The notes below the pieces were generated by a model that made no database searches, was not told where the DNA came from, and was given only the letters and a program-made list of their open reading frames with translations. The translations under genes were made by a program, and so were the position numbers. A DNA stretch of 64,000 bases from Avibacterium avium (lineage in GTDB: Bacteria > Pseudomonadota > Gammaproteobacteria > Enterobacterales > Pasteurellaceae), in the NCBI RefSeq assembly GCF_900454535.1, contig NZ_UGSP01000001.1:42501-106500 (forward strand), in the 5' to 3' direction. Positions within the stretch are counted from its first letter, which is position 1; each line of letters starts with the position of its first letter. Shown here piece after piece: positions 1 to 9,574 of the stretch.

Positions 1-611
1 AAACCGTTTATATGAGCCTTGTGGCCACCTTTTTTGCCGTGCTATTTGGCTTGCCACTGGGCATTATCACCTTCTTAACCAAAGAAGGACAAACCCTAAA
101 TAACAAAAAATTGAACCGCACTTTAGAAGTGATTATTAACGTTGGGCGTTCTATTCCCTTCATTATTTTGCTCTTCGATTTAATGCCCGTCACGCGTTTT
201 TTAGTCGGCACAACCTTAGGTACAACGGCGGCCATCATTCCGTTAAGTGTTGCCGCATTGCCATTTTACGCACGTTTAACGGTAAACGCCTTGGGCGATA
301 TTCCAACGGGTTTAACGGAAACCGCCAAAGCAATGGGAACAAACGTTTGGCAGTTGGTAACACGCTTTTATTTGCCTGAAGCCTTGCCAATTCTGATTAA
401 AGCAATGACGCTCACCTTAGTCACGCTGATTGGTTATTCCGCAATGGCAGGCGCGGTGGGCGGCGGCGGTTTAGGTAACACCGCAATTTCATTCGGCTTA
501 CACCGTAATATGCCTTATGTACTTTGGGTTTCCACCATTATCATCGTACTTATCGTGATGTTATGCGAAAAATACGGTAACAAATTAGCGGATCATTTCG
601 ATCATCGTTAA
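1..611 (+). CDS. metI: Methionine ABC transporter permease MetI (5' end outside window)
   Basis: Inner-membrane permease of the D/L-methionine importer MetNIQ. The reading frame is open to the left edge of the window: codons before the first internal ATG at 12 read T-V-Y, which aligns with the E-T-L/V-x-M segment of known MetI proteins, so the true start lies upstream and about 20 residues are missing. The sequence carries several hydrophobic segments and the permease coupling loop near residues 100-130 (ALGDIPTGLTETAKAMG), followed by the glycine-rich segment GAVGGGGLG typical of MetI. metQ follows after 38 bp in the same direction; metN would be expected just outside the window. Assignment is by family resemblance and by the adjacent metQ. 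Confidence 0.95.
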   Translation, partial: TVYMSLVATFFAVLFGLPLGIITFLTKEGQTLNNKKLNRTLEVIINVGRSIPFIILLFDLMPVTRFLVGTTLGTTAAIIPLSVAALPFYARLTVNALGDIPTGLTETAKAMGTNVWQLVTRFYLPEALPILIKAMTLTLVTLIGYSAMAGAVGGGGLGNTAISFGLHRNMPYVLWVSTIIIVLIVMLCEKYGNKLADHFDHR

Positions 612-649
612 TCTCAACATCAACTTAACTCAGTAAAAAGGAAAGTAAA

Positions 650-1480
650 ATGAACTTTAAAAAATTATTCACTGTTGCAGCACTTTCATCAGTTTTAGCG
701 CTAACTGCTTGTAAAGATGACAAAAAAACCGAAACCGCCGCAGCACAACCTGCTGCACAAAAAATTAAAGTGGGCGTAATGTCTGGCCCTGAGCATCAAG
801 TAGCTGAAATTGCAGCGAAAGTGGCAAAAGAAAAATATGGCTTAGATGTGGAATTCGTTGAGTTTAACGAATATTCATTACCAAACCCAGCGGTAAGCAA
901 CGGTGATTTAGATCTTAACGCAATGCAGCACAAACCTTATCTTGATAAAGATTCACAAGAACACGGTTACAAAAATCTTGTAATTGTGGGTAACACTTTC
1001 GTGTATCCATTAGCGGGTTATTCGAAAAAAATTAAAAATGTAAACGAGTTAAAAGACGGCGCGATCATCGCAGTGCCAAATGATCCAAGTAACCTTGCGC
1101 GCGCGTTAATTTTATTAGAAAAACAAGGTTTAATTAAATTAAAAGATAACACTAACCTATTCGCAACCTCTTTAGACATCGTAGAAAATCCGAAAAATCT
1201 ACAAATTAAAGAAGTGGATACATCAGTTGCAGCGCGTGCGTTAGATGATGTAGATTTAGCCGTAGTGAACAATACTTATGCTGGTCAAGTAGGCTTAAAT
1301 ACTGAAGAACACGGTGTGTTTGTGGAAGATAAAGATTCCCCTTATGTGAACATTATCGTTGCGCGTGAAGACAACAAAGACAGCGATGCAGTGAAAAACT
1401 TCGTGAAAGCTTACCAAACTGATGAAGTGTACCAAGAAGCGGTAAAATACTTCAAAGACGGTGTAGTTAAAGGCTGGTAA
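650..1480 (+). CDS. metQ: Methionine-binding lipoprotein MetQ
   Basis: Substrate-binding lipoprotein of the MetNIQ methionine importer (NlpA family). The first residues form a lipoprotein signal peptide ending in the lipobox L-T-A-C, so Cys21 should be lipidated and the protein held at the inner membrane facing the periplasm. The mature part begins with a short charged, alanine-rich linker and then the NlpA fold (KIKVGVMSGPEHQVAE). Its 276 residues match the family length. The start at 650 has a purine-rich ribosome site (AAAAAGGAAAG) seven or so bases upstream. It is the last gene of the met operon and is followed by a strong terminator. Confidence 0.95.
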   Translation: MNFKKLFTVAALSSVLALTACKDDKKTETAAAQPAAQKIKVGVMSGPEHQVAEIAAKVAKEKYGLDVEFVEFNEYSLPNPAVSNGDLDLNAMQHKPYLDKDSQEHGYKNLVIVGNTFVYPLAGYSKKIKNVNELKDGAIIAVPNDPSNLARALILLEKQGLIKLKDNTNLFATSLDIVENPKNLQIKEVDTSVAARALDDVDLAVVNNTYAGQVGLNTEEHGVFVEDKDSPYVNIIVAREDNKDSDAVKNFVKAYQTDEVYQEAVKYFKDGVVKGW

Positions 1481-1511
1481 TCCCTTTCTTCTTTAACCAA
1501 TTTTATGCCAT

Positions 1512-1541
1512 CGCCCCTGAGGGTTCAGGGGCGTTATTTTT
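1512..1541 (+). terminator. Rho-independent terminator of the met operon
   Basis: A perfect 9-bp stem (CGCCCCTGA / TCAGGGGCG) with the loop GGGT is followed by TTATTTTT. It lies 31 bp after the metQ stop codon. Confidence 0.9.
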
Positions 1542-1647
1542 CTGCGGCTTTGCTATTTTCTCAGCAAAAAACCACCGCACTTTTCTTGTTGATTTGCTCA
1601 ATCAATCCTATAATAGCGTCCCTATTTTCACTATTTCATTCTATATT

Positions 1648-2274
1648 ATGGATCTCGCAATTTATATTCAATTTTTTGTCAGTCTTATTGCCTTGGTAAA
1701 CCCAATTGGGGTTATTCCAATTTTTTATTCAATGACGACCGACCAAACACCCGCTCAACAAAATCGAACAGGACTAATTACTTGCTTTTCTGTTTCTGTG
1801 ATTTTGTTAGTTAGCTTCTTCTTTGGCAATATGATTTTAGAAGCCTTTCATATTTCCATTAACTCTTTCCGCATTGCCGGTGGGATCTTGGTGGCAATGA
1901 TCGCACTCACAATGATTAACGGTAAAATCGGTGATCATAAAATCAATAAAGAAGAAAAAGCAGAAAACTTTGACGATTACAACAACATCGCCGTTGTGCC
2001 ACTGGCAATGCCGATTATGGCTGGCCCTGGCTCAATCAGCGCAACCATCGTATTTGGCTCAAATCAAACTACCGTGATGGATTATGTTTACACATCACTC
2101 ACCATCGCCCTATTTGGCTTATGTTGTTACATCTTATTACGCTACTCTGAGCCGTTAGTTAAGAAATTAGGCAAAACTGGCTCAAACGTTATCACCCGTA
2201 TTATGGGTTTAATTTTGATGTCGCTAGGTGTTGAAATTATCGTGGAAGGGATTAAGAATTTATATTTGTTCTAA
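1648..2274 (+). CDS. MarC/YchE-family integral membrane protein
   Basis: A membrane protein of the MarC (UPF0056) family, closest by eye to E. coli YchE; the transported substrate, if any, is not established for this family. Six hydrophobic segments are visible. Conserved stretches include FVSLIALVNPIGVIPIF near the N-terminus, SFRIAGGILV, the central PLAMPIMAGPGSISATIVFG, and VITRIMGLILMSLGVEIIVEG at the end. An in-frame TTG at 1594 would add 18 residues, but the ATG at 1648 gives 208 residues and aligns with the usual family start. No strong ribosome site precedes either start. The gene stands alone between the met operon terminator and the convergent rpoD. Confidence 0.85.
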   Translation: MDLAIYIQFFVSLIALVNPIGVIPIFYSMTTDQTPAQQNRTGLITCFSVSVILLVSFFFGNMILEAFHISINSFRIAGGILVAMIALTMINGKIGDHKINKEEKAENFDDYNNIAVVPLAMPIMAGPGSISATIVFGSNQTTVMDYVYTSLTIALFGLCCYILLRYSEPLVKKLGKTGSNVITRIMGLILMSLGVEIIVEGIKNLYLF

Positions 2275-2295
2275 CTATCAATTTTTACAAAATAA

Positions 2296-2319
2296 AAAGG
2301 GTTGCTTATGCAACCCTTT
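2296..2319. terminator. Bidirectional terminator between the marC-like gene and rpoD
   Basis: A 10-bp stem, AAAGGGTTGC / GCAACCCTTT, with the loop TTAT lies between two convergent genes. On the minus strand the stem is followed by TTATTTTG, which suits it as the rpoD terminator; on the plus strand it is followed by GTTATTTC. Confidence 0.85.
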
Positions 2320-2335
2320 GTTATTTCATCAAATC

Positions 2336-4210
2336 TTACTCATCTAAGAAACTGCGTAAGGTTTCTGAACGGCTTGGGTGACGTAATTTGCGTAACGCTT
2401 TGGCTTCAATTTGACGGATACGTTCGCGGGTTACATCAAATTGTTTACCCACTTCTTCAAGCGTGTGATCCGTGTTCATATCAATACCAAAACGCATTCT
2501 CAGCACTTTTGCTTCTCTCGGTGTTAAGCCTTCTAGCACTTCGTGCGTGGCCGCTTTTAGGCTTTGTGCTGTTGCAGAATCCAATGGTAATTCTAACGTG
2601 CTATCTTCAATGAAATCACCTAAGTGAGAATCATCGTCATCACCGATAGGGGTTTCCATTGAAATTGGCTCTTTGGCAATTTTTAGCACTTTGCGGATTT
2701 TATCTTCCGGCATTCCCATTCTTTCTGCTAATTCTTCCGGTGAAGCCTCACGCCCCATTTCTTGCAACATTTGACGCGAAATGCGGTTCAATTTGTTGAT
2801 GGTTTCAATCATATGAACTGGGATACGAATAGTTCTCGCTTGATCCGCGATCGAACGCGTAATCGCCTGACGAATCCACCAAGTCGCATAAGTTGAGAAT
2901 TTATAACCACGGCGATATTCAAATTTATCCACCGCTTTCATCAAGCCAATGTTACCTTCTTGAATAAGATCCAAGAATTGTAAACCACGGTTGGTATATT
3001 TTTTCGCAATAGAAATCACCAAACGCAAGTTCGCTTCAACCATTTCTTTTTTCGCACGGCGTGCTTTTAATTCACCTTGTGAAACCGCATCGCAAATATC
3101 ACGAATTTGGCTAATGGTTAAACCGGTATCTTGTTCAATAATAATAAGATTATCAATAGCTTGGCGAATTGGCTCTTCATATTGCGCTAATCTTTCTGAC
3201 CAAGATTTCCCCGCACTTAAGGCTTTTTCTAACCACACAACTTTAGTTTCGTGTCCAATAAATTCTTTTTGGAACGTGCCTTTTGGCATTTTAGCGTTAT
3301 CCACCGCCATTTTTTGAATGCTACGTTCTTGCTGACGCACACGCTTCATCATATTACGCATAGACAACACAATTTCATCAAATTGTTTTGGTACTAAACG
3401 GAATTGCGTGAAAACTTCGGCCAAAACTTGAATTTGATCACGCGCCGCTTTTTTATGGCGCCCGTGTTTTGCAATCGCATCTAAGGTTTTCTTATGCTGC
3501 GCTTTTAATTCTGCAAATCGCTCGCGTGCTACTTCTGGATCAATGCTGTTATCAGAATCGCTGTCATCGGAAGAACTGCTATCATCACTTTCTTCGTCTT
3601 CGTCATCATCTTCTACGCTTGCGGTTGTCGTGCTTTCTTCATCTTCATCATCTGTAAGATGCGCTTCGTGTTCTTCTTCCGCGGCTGCTTCAACGATTTC
3701 ATTTGGATCGACAAAACCTGTGATCAGATCCGCCAAACGCATTCCGCCTTCTTCTACTAACGCATATTTTTCTAATAGATCATTTAACGCTTCTGGATAG
3801 GCTGCCACGGCAGTCTGTACTTCATTGATCCCTTCTTCGATACGTTTAGCAATATCAATTTCGCCTTCGCGGGTTAAAAGCTCCACGCTCCCCATTTCGC
3901 GCATATACATACGCACAGGATCGGTGGTTCGCCCTAATTCTGCTTCCACACTAGATAATACTTGAGTGGCTTCCTCTACCGCATCTTCATCGGTGATATT
4001 TTCATTCAGCATCAAATCATCAGCATCAGGTGCTGCGTCTAGCACTTGAATACCCATATCATTGATCATCTGAATAATGTTGTCGATTTGCTCTTCGTCC
4101 ACAGATTCTGGCAAGTGGTCATTTACTTCAGCATAAGTAAGATAACCTTGCTCTTTCCCTTGTGCGATTAGCAATTCTAATTGAGATTGTGGATTTTGCT
4201 CCATATCCAT
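2336..4210 (-). CDS. rpoD: RNA polymerase primary sigma factor RpoD (sigma-70)
   Basis: The housekeeping sigma factor, which directs RNA polymerase to most promoters. Its 624 residues compare with 613 in E. coli. Regions in order: region 1.1 at the N-terminus; region 1.2 ([16 protein letters not shown], around residue 97); the large non-conserved insert with a very acidic, serine-rich stretch around residues 187-222; region 2 with the core-binding and -10-recognising segments ([30 protein letters not shown]); region 3; and region 4.2 with the -35-recognising helix-turn-helix ([26 protein letters not shown]). It is the last gene of the rpsU-dnaG-rpoD operon, 74 bp after dnaG. The acidic stretch is longer in serine than in enteric sigma-70 but sits at the usual position. 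Confidence 0.98.
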   Translation of the reverse strand: MDMEQNPQSQLELLIAQGKEQGYLTYAEVNDHLPESVDEEQIDNIIQMINDMGIQVLDAAPDADDLMLNENITDEDAVEEATQVLSSVEAELGRTTDPVRMYMREMGSVELLTREGEIDIAKRIEEGINEVQTAVAAYPEALNDLLEKYALVEEGGMRLADLITGFVDPNEIVEAAAEEEHEAHLTDDEDEESTTTASVEDDDEDEESDDSSSSDDSDSDNSIDPEVARERFAELKAQHKKTLDAIAKHGRHKKAARDQIQVLAEVFTQFRLVPKQFDEIVLSMRNMMKRVRQQERSIQKMAVDNAKMPKGTFQKEFIGHETKVVWLEKALSAGKSWSERLAQYEEPIRQAIDNLIIIEQDTGLTISQIRDICDAVSQGELKARRAKKEMVEANLRLVISIAKKYTNRGLQFLDLIQEGNIGLMKAVDKFEYRRGYKFSTYATWWIRQAITRSIADQARTIRIPVHMIETINKLNRISRQMLQEMGREASPEELAERMGMPEDKIRKVLKIAKEPISMETPIGDDDDSHLGDFIEDSTLELPLDSATAQSLKAATHEVLEGLTPREAKVLRMRFGIDMNTDHTLEEVGKQFDVTRERIRQIEAKALRKLRHPSRSETLRSFLDE

Positions 4211-4284
4211 ATTATATATCCGCCTCGATGTGTAATTGTGGGAGATAAAATGGCTTTAATTTTATCACCGTTATGTTGGATTAA

Positions 4285-6048
4285 CTATTTATTTTGCTGT
4301 TTTTTCAATAATAATTGTGCGAGCGCCTGCCGTTCTTGCTCATTTAAGCCCTCTGTGCGCTCTTTTGCGATAAGCATCTCGATATTTTTATCCATCAACT
4401 GCAAATAAAAATAACGTAGGGTTTCACGAAATGTTTCTTCGATTTTATCCTCATCTACTAAATGATCCCACACGGCAAGAATTTCAAGGGGGCGAAAATG
4501 TTCCGTATCACGGTAATGTTCCAAAATTTGTGCGGTGGTAATTCCCACACGCTCACGGCAAAGTGCGGTGATTTTTTCAAACAAATCTAGCCCAGCTTCA
4601 TTGAGTACCGACAGAACGCTTAAATTTTCTGGCACAATTTGGATCAATTCAGGATTTTGCAATAGTAATGCAATCAGCACCCGCATTGGCGTGCGTTTCA
4701 CCGCATTTTGTTTCGGCGATGATGAATCATTTTCTTTTTGTGCTGGGATTAAATGCTCGATCTGCGCTTCATTAAAAATCCCCAATTTTTGCGCCAAAAG
4801 CTGACGCAATGATAAACGTAACAATTCTCCCGGAATTCGGTTAATCAATGGCACAGCAAGGGCAGCAAGTTTTCCCTTGCCCTCTTTACTGGAAAAATCC
4901 ACCTGCGAACTTAGGGTAGAAAACAGAAAATCGCTCAATGGTTGCGCCTGACGAATATAGTCCTCAAAGCCGTCTTTGCCATATTGGCGAATAAAGGTAT
5001 CAGGATCTTCCCCATCGGGCAGAAAAATAAACTTAATTTGCCGCCCGTCTTCTAAAAAAGGCAGCGCATTTTCTAACGCACGCCACGCTGCATCACGCCC
5101 TGCACGGTCTGCATCGTAACAACAAATAAGCTGTTCGGTGGAACGAAATGCAAGCTGAATTTGCTCTGGTGTGGTGGCTGTTCCTAATGACGCTACGGCA
5201 TAATCCACGCCAAATTGCGCCAGCGCCACCACGTCCATATAGCCCTCCACCACCAGCAACATTTCAGGGCTGTCATTTACTTGCAATGCTTCAAACAAGC
5301 CATAAAGCTCACTACCTTTGTGGTAAGTCATACTTTCTGGCGAGTTCAAATATTTCGGCTTTTCATCACCCAACACTCGTCCGCCAAAGGCAATAGTTCG
5401 CCCACGGCGATCACGAATAGGAAACATAAGACGATTACGAAAACGATCGTAAACATCTTGTTTTTCATTGCGCGATAACATTCCTACATCAAACAATTTT
5501 TGCCGATCTTCTTGATTACGTCCAAACTGATTTAACACGGCGTTAAATTGGTTTGGCGAAAAACCAATTTGAAAGCGTTCAATCACTTCGGTGGATAAAC
5601 CGCGTTTTTGCACATAGGATTGCGCAGGAATATTGTGTGGAAGTTGATGATGATAAAACACCGCGATCTCTTGCATTAGCTGGTAAAGATCCTTTTTGGT
5701 GCGATAATTGGCTTGTGGTTTACTCTTGCCATCAAAGTGCGGTGATTTTTCGTAAGGAATTTCTAAGCCTAAATGATTCGCCAGCTCTTCCACCGCCTCA
5801 ATAAATTCCAGTTTTTCATATTCCATTAAAAAACTAATGGCATTACCGTGCGCGTGGCAACCAAAGCAATGGTAAAACTGTTTTTTCGGACTCACGGTAA
5901 AGGAAGGCGTTTTCTCGTGATGAAAAGGACAACAAGCCTGATATTCACGCCCTGCTTTTTTCAGCTTAACCCGTGAATTAATCAATTCGACAATGTCAGT
6001 TCTGGCAAGAACATCATCAATAAATGAACGTGGAATATGGCCTGCCAC
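4285..6048 (-). CDS. dnaG: DNA primase DnaG
   Basis: Makes the RNA primers for DNA replication at the fork, working with the DnaB helicase. The N-terminal CHC2 zinc domain shows C40, H43, C61 and C64 (CCPFHHEK ... CFGC). The RNA polymerase domain follows, with the TOPRIM motifs EGYMDV near residue 267 and the acidic D-A-D-R-A-G-R-D segment near residue 312. The C-terminal domain (last ~140 residues), which binds DnaB, is less conserved, as is usual. Length 587 against 581 in E. coli. It lies in the middle of the macromolecular synthesis operon, between rpsU and rpoD. Confidence 0.98.
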   Translation of the reverse strand: MAGHIPRSFIDDVLARTDIVELINSRVKLKKAGREYQACCPFHHEKTPSFTVSPKKQFYHCFGCHAHGNAISFLMEYEKLEFIEAVEELANHLGLEIPYEKSPHFDGKSKPQANYRTKKDLYQLMQEIAVFYHHQLPHNIPAQSYVQKRGLSTEVIERFQIGFSPNQFNAVLNQFGRNQEDRQKLFDVGMLSRNEKQDVYDRFRNRLMFPIRDRRGRTIAFGGRVLGDEKPKYLNSPESMTYHKGSELYGLFEALQVNDSPEMLLVVEGYMDVVALAQFGVDYAVASLGTATTPEQIQLAFRSTEQLICCYDADRAGRDAAWRALENALPFLEDGRQIKFIFLPDGEDPDTFIRQYGKDGFEDYIRQAQPLSDFLFSTLSSQVDFSSKEGKGKLAALAVPLINRIPGELLRLSLRQLLAQKLGIFNEAQIEHLIPAQKENDSSSPKQNAVKRTPMRVLIALLLQNPELIQIVPENLSVLSVLNEAGLDLFEKITALCRERVGITTAQILEHYRDTEHFRPLEILAVWDHLVDEDKIEETFRETLRYFYLQLMDKNIEMLIAKERTEGLNEQERQALAQLLLKKQQNK

Positions 6049-6121
6049 AATAATTTCCTCTCGTTTTCAATCAACACAGAATTTAGCAAGATAGATCTAA
6101 GATAATAAGAAATGGTGCAGC

Positions 6122-6160
6122 TAAAAACAACAAAACCGTGATTCCAAAAGGTTTCACGGC
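6122..6160 (-). terminator. Hairpin between rpsU and dnaG
   Basis: On the minus strand CCGTGA pairs with TCACGG; an inner CC/GG pair and a TTTT loop follow, and a U-rich tail (TTTTGTTGTTTTT) comes after. E. coli is known to have a terminator at the same place that lowers dnaG expression relative to rpsU; that role here is inferred from position. Confidence 0.75.
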
Positions 6161-6196
6161 CTGCTTAACTCGAGTTTAATTAAAAAAATTTTTTAA

Positions 6197-6412
6197 TTAG
6201 TATAAACGTACATTACGTGCATTTTCACGAGCAACGCGTTTTGCGTGGCGTTTAGCACGAGTTGCGTTTTCACGTTTACGAATTGTTGTTGGTTTTTCGT
6301 AAAATTCACGGCTACGAACTTCCGCTAAGATTCCCGCTTTTTCACAAGCGCGTTTGAAACGACGTAATGCTACGTCAAATGATTCATTTTCACGAACTTT
6401 AATTACCGGCAT
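6197..6412 (-). CDS. rpsU: Small ribosomal subunit protein bS21
   Basis: A 71-residue, strongly basic ribosomal protein of the small subunit, needed for the initiation step that pairs the Shine-Dalgarno sequence with 16S rRNA. It begins [27 protein letters not shown] and continues with the arginine/lysine-rich tail typical of bS21. It is the first gene of the rpsU-dnaG-rpoD operon and is preceded by a good ribosome site (TTGAGGTGATGGCTT). The stop codon lies inside an AT-rich palindrome, TAATTAAAAAA / TTTTTTAATTA, which may add to mRNA 3'-end stability; that is inference. Confidence 0.98.
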   Translation of the reverse strand: MPVIKVRENESFDVALRRFKRACEKAGILAEVRSREFYEKPTTIRKRENATRAKRHAKRVARENARNVRLY

Positions 6413-6500
6413 AAGCCATCACCTCAATATGGATTAATATTTTGCAAAATTTAGACCGTTTCGTTTCGATAAACGGCTTATTTAAACTAATAGGTGGGCA

Positions 6501-6529
6501 ATTCTAATTCAAATCAACGGCAAAAGCAA
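6501..6529 (-). promoter_or_regulatory. Probable sigma-70 promoter of the rpsU-dnaG-rpoD operon
   Basis: On the minus strand TTGCTT (6529-6524) and TAGAAT (6506-6501) are separated by exactly 17 bp. It lies about 90 bp upstream of rpsU, with no competing gene between. Assigned from the match to consensus only. Confidence 0.5.
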
Positions 6530-6664
6530 AGAAAAGATCCAATTTTTGTGAAAATTTCCCCGCACTTTTCATCACAAATTCACCGATGAATTGGGATAAA
6601 CTAGAGAAAAAGCCTTAAACAAGGTAGAATTAGCCAGTTAAAAATAAGAATTAAGAGAGAAAAA

Positions 6665-7705
6665 ATGCGAATTTTAGGCATTGAAACATCTTGTGATGAA
6701 ACTGGTGTGGCGATTTATGATGAAAATAATGGGCTTATCGCCAACCAACTTTACACCCAAATTGCGTTGCACGCCGATTATGGTGGCGTTGTGCCAGAAT
6801 TAGCTTCGCGCGATCACATTCGGAAAACTGCGCCCCTTATCCAAGCGGCATTGCAAGAAGCCAATTTATCAGCGCAAGATATTGACGGCATTGCCTACAC
6901 TTGCGGGCCTGGGTTAGTGGGAGCGCTATTAGTGGGTTCAACCATTGCGCGTTCCCTCGCCTATGCGTGGAATGTGCCAGCCATTGGCGTTCATCATATG
7001 GAAGGGCATTTGCTCGCGCCAATGTTAGAAGAAAATGCACCGCACTTTCCTTTTGTCGCCTTGCTTGTTTCAGGTGGGCATACTCAGCTTGTGCGCGTAG
7101 ATAGCGTAGGGCAATATGAGGTGCTAGGCGAAAGCATTGATGATGCAGCAGGGGAAGCCTTTGATAAAACCGCAAAATTGCTCGGTTTAGACTACCCTGG
7201 CGGCGCAGCCTTAGCACGCTTAGCAGAAAAAGGCAATCCTAATCGCTTTACCTTTCCGCGTCCAATGACTGATCGCCCAGGGCTAGATTTCAGTTTTTCA
7301 GGCTTAAAAACCTTTGCGGCAAACACCATCAATCAAGCGATTAAAGAAGAAGGCACGCTCACTGAGCAAACCAAGGCGGATATTGCTTATGCTTTCCAAC
7401 AAGCGGTGGTAGAAACCTTAGTGATCAAATGTCGCCGCGCCTTGCAAGAAACGGGCTTTAAACGCTTAGTGATCGCAGGTGGCGTCAGTGCGAATCAACA
7501 GTTGCGCCAAGCCTTGAACGAATTGATGGCTCAACTAGGTGGCGAAGTGTTCTATCCTCAACCGCAATTTTGTACCGATAACGGTGCAATGATTGCCTAC
7601 ACTGGCTTTTTACGTCTGAAACACGGCGAACATTCCCCTTTAGAAATTGAAGTAAAACCGCGCTGGGCAATGACTGAGCTGAGCGAAATTAAGCAAACTG
7701 AGTGA
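6665..7705 (+). CDS. tsaD: tRNA N6-adenosine threonylcarbamoyltransferase TsaD
   Basis: Transfers the threonylcarbamoyl group to A37 of tRNAs that read ANN codons, in the cytoplasmic complex with TsaB and TsaE. The ASKHA-fold start [14 protein letters not shown] is plain. The metal-binding histidines H111 and H115 lie in H-H-M-E-G-H. The glycine-rich ATP-binding segment VSGGHTQLV and the late [13 protein letters not shown] and D-N-G-A-M-I motifs are present. Its 346 residues match the family. It starts a short run of genes with a small membrane protein and tdk downstream. Confidence 0.97.
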   Translation: MRILGIETSCDETGVAIYDENNGLIANQLYTQIALHADYGGVVPELASRDHIRKTAPLIQAALQEANLSAQDIDGIAYTCGPGLVGALLVGSTIARSLAYAWNVPAIGVHHMEGHLLAPMLEENAPHFPFVALLVSGGHTQLVRVDSVGQYEVLGESIDDAAGEAFDKTAKLLGLDYPGGAALARLAEKGNPNRFTFPRPMTDRPGLDFSFSGLKTFAANTINQAIKEEGTLTEQTKADIAYAFQQAVVETLVIKCRRALQETGFKRLVIAGGVSANQQLRQALNELMAQLGGEVFYPQPQFCTDNGAMIAYTGFLRLKHGEHSPLEIEVKPRWAMTELSEIKQTE

Positions 7706-7724
7706 AATAAAACAAGGATCATTT

Positions 7725-7958
7725 ATGCAAAATCAACAATCTAACGCAATGCGCGCAGCTGGGATCGGCTGCGTTCTTATGCTTCTCCTTATCGCCTTTG
7801 CTTTGATCAAACTCCCTACCGCACAGGTGATGGATTACCTTACCCTTGCTGGCCAATGGGTTGGGCAAGGCACAACCGTTGGCATTTTAATGCTCGCAAC
7901 ACTGCCACCACTAACGGGACTGGTGTTTTACTTGATTTGGAAATGGCTAACAAAATAA
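7725..7958 (+). CDS. Small two-helix membrane protein of unknown function
   Basis: A 77-residue protein that I do not recognise. It has a polar N-terminus (MQNQQSNAMRAAG), a first hydrophobic helix at about residues 13-30, a short amphipathic middle, and a second hydrophobic helix at about residues 51-73 ending in W-K-W-L-T-K. The ribosome site AAGGATC precedes the ATG. It sits 19 bp after tsaD and 12 bp before tdk in the same direction, so it is probably co-transcribed with both. The small gap to tdk is almost entirely an uptake signal sequence. Confidence 0.7.
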   Translation: MQNQQSNAMRAAGIGCVLMLLLIAFALIKLPTAQVMDYLTLAGQWVGQGTTVGILMLATLPPLTGLVFYLIWKWLTK

Positions 7959-7970
7959 CCGCACTTTATT

Positions 7971-8552
7971 ATGGCTAAACTTTATTTTTACTATTCTACG
8001 ATGAACGCGGGCAAATCCACCACCCTGCTGCAATCGGATTACAACTACCGCGAACGGCAAATGAACACGCTGGTTTACACCGCGGCGATTGATGATCGCT
8101 TTGGCGTGGGCAAAGTGACTTCACGCATTGGCATTAGCCAGCAGGCGAAATTATTCCATAAGGAAACAGATCTGTTTGCCGAAATCGCCCTGCATCTTGA
8201 ACAAGAAAGCCTGCATTGTATTTTGGTGGACGAAGCACAATTTCTCACCAAAGAGCAAGTTTATCAGCTCAGTGATGTGGTGGATAAATTACACATTCCT
8301 GTGCTGTGCTATGGCCTGCGCACGGATTTCCAAGCAGAATTATTTGAAGGCAGCCGATACTTACTGGCTTGGGCCGATCAGCTGGAAGAATTAAAAACCA
8401 TCTGCCACTGTGGGCGCAAAGCTAATTTCGTGCTGCGTTTAAACGATCAAGGCGAAGTGGTCAAAGACGGCGCACAAATTCAAATCGGTGGCAATAATCA
8501 CTACGTTTCCGTATGTCGCCGCCATTACAAAGAAAAAATTGAACAGGCATAA
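7971..8552 (+). CDS. tdk: Thymidine kinase
   Basis: Phosphorylates thymidine to dTMP in the pyrimidine salvage pathway. The type II thymidine kinase signature is complete: the P-loop MNAGKST near residue 11, the D-E-A-Q-F motif near residue 88, and the zinc-binding cysteines (C-H-C-G ... C-R-R-H). Length 193 is usual. The 12-bp gap before the start holds an uptake signal (ACCGCACTT at 7958) and no clear ribosome site, so translation may depend on coupling to the upstream gene. Confidence 0.96.
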   Translation: MAKLYFYYSTMNAGKSTTLLQSDYNYRERQMNTLVYTAAIDDRFGVGKVTSRIGISQQAKLFHKETDLFAEIALHLEQESLHCILVDEAQFLTKEQVYQLSDVVDKLHIPVLCYGLRTDFQAELFEGSRYLLAWADQLEELKTICHCGRKANFVLRLNDQGEVVKDGAQIQIGGNNHYVSVCRRHYKEKIEQA

Positions 8553-8601
8553 AATTCGCCATTTTTGCACCGCACTTTTCACTCAACGTTTCCAAATGTA
8601 A

Positions 8602-8666
8602 GGACGCACCAACGTGTGCGTCCGATTGGGCTATCGACACGAGCGGACAGATCGCTTCGTCTAGCC
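8602..8666. other. Pair of adjacent hairpins upstream of a methyltransferase gene
   Basis: A perfect 8-bp stem, GGACGCAC / GTGCGTCC (8602-8609 with 8616-8623), is followed at once by a second, longer hairpin closed by GGCTA / TAGCC (8629-8633 with 8662-8666), with CGAG-CG pairing to CG-C-TTCG inside. No run of T follows, so a terminator is unlikely. The segment GCGGACAGATCG resembles the GCGGACACATCG arm of the repeat family at 48.7 and 58 kb, so it may be a worn copy of that repeat, or a structured RNA. Confidence 0.45.
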
Positions 8667-8734
8667 ATAAAAGGCAATTTTATTTCATCATAAAAGCTGA
8701 TATATTGAATCAAGTATTGAAATAAGGAGTCAAC

Positions 8735-9490
8735 ATGAAAAAAGAAGAAATGGGACATAATTTCCTTGCTCGATTAGGTAAAACGCGCTTACGCCCCGGT
8801 GGTCGCAAAGCCACAGAATGGCTGATTGCAAATGGTGATTTCAACGCCAATAAAAAAGTGTTAGAAGTGGCGTGCAATATGGGAACCACCGCCATTGAGC
8901 TAGCCAGCAAATTCGGCTGTCATATCGAGGGCGTGGATCTTGATGAAAATGCCTTAGAGAAAGCCAGAAAAAATATCGCCGAAAAAGGGCTACAAGATAA
9001 AATTCACGTTCAACGTGCCAATGCAATGAAATTACCTTTTGCCGATAACAGCTTTGATATTGTGATTAATGAAGCAATGCTGACAATGTTGCCAGTGGAA
9101 GCGAAAATCAAAGCGGTGCGCGAATATTATCGTGTTCTCAAACCGAACGGTTTCTTGCTCACTCACGATGTAATGCTCACCACGGACAATGCGGAAGAAG
9201 TAATCCAACAGCTACGTGAAGCCATTAACGTTACCGTAACACCATTGGCAAAACAAAACTGGAAATCGCTCTTTTTAGAAGCAGGATTCCGCAACGTGGA
9301 AACCTATTCAGGCGAGATGACGTTACTTTCCCCATCAGGAATGATTTATGACGAAGGCGTATTAGGCACAGCTAAAATTATCCGCAATGCGTTAAAAGCA
9401 GAAAACCGTCCGACATTCAAAAAAATGTTCAAGGTTTTCAATGATCCAGATAAAAAACTCGGCTTCATTGCCTTATGTAGCCAAAAATAA
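8735..9490 (+). CDS. Class I SAM-dependent methyltransferase
   Basis: A 251-residue methyltransferase of the Methyltransf_11/25 type; the substrate is unknown. The SAM-binding motif I is VLEVACNMGTTAIELA near residues 48-63, followed by the acidic ribose-binding end of strand 2 (GVDLDENAL) and motif with D-N-S-F-D-I-V-I-N-E-A. The ribosome site AAGGAGT lies 6-7 bp before the ATG at 8735. It stands alone, between a structured non-coding stretch and the terminators that separate it from fba. Confidence 0.8.
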   Translation: MKKEEMGHNFLARLGKTRLRPGGRKATEWLIANGDFNANKKVLEVACNMGTTAIELASKFGCHIEGVDLDENALEKARKNIAEKGLQDKIHVQRANAMKLPFADNSFDIVINEAMLTMLPVEAKIKAVREYYRVLKPNGFLLTHDVMLTTDNAEEVIQQLREAINVTVTPLAKQNWKSLFLEAGFRNVETYSGEMTLLSPSGMIYDEGVLGTAKIIRNALKAENRPTFKKMFKVFNDPDKKLGFIALCSQK

Positions 9491-9496
9491 CGAAAA

Positions 9497-9553
9497 AAAT
9501 CCCCGCACTTTTACTCAACAAATTTCACATAACAAAGTGCGGGGATTTTTTTG
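9497..9553 (+). terminator. Terminator after the methyltransferase gene
   Basis: AAATCCCCGCACTTT pairs with AAAGTGCGGGGATTT across a 21-base loop and is followed by TTTT. The arms are near-copies of the uptake signal with one base changed (CCCGCACTT). Confidence 0.8.
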
Positions 9554-9574
9554 CCAGAATTCGGCTTTCATATA

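Noticed and set aside
3580-3680. Acidic serine-rich insert of RpoD as an unusual feature
   Set aside because: E. coli sigma-70 has an acidic stretch at the same place; only the serine content differs.
3469-3800. Serine- and leucine-rich frames opposite rpoD
   Set aside because: They mirror the acidic D/E/S stretch of sigma-70 and are not genes.
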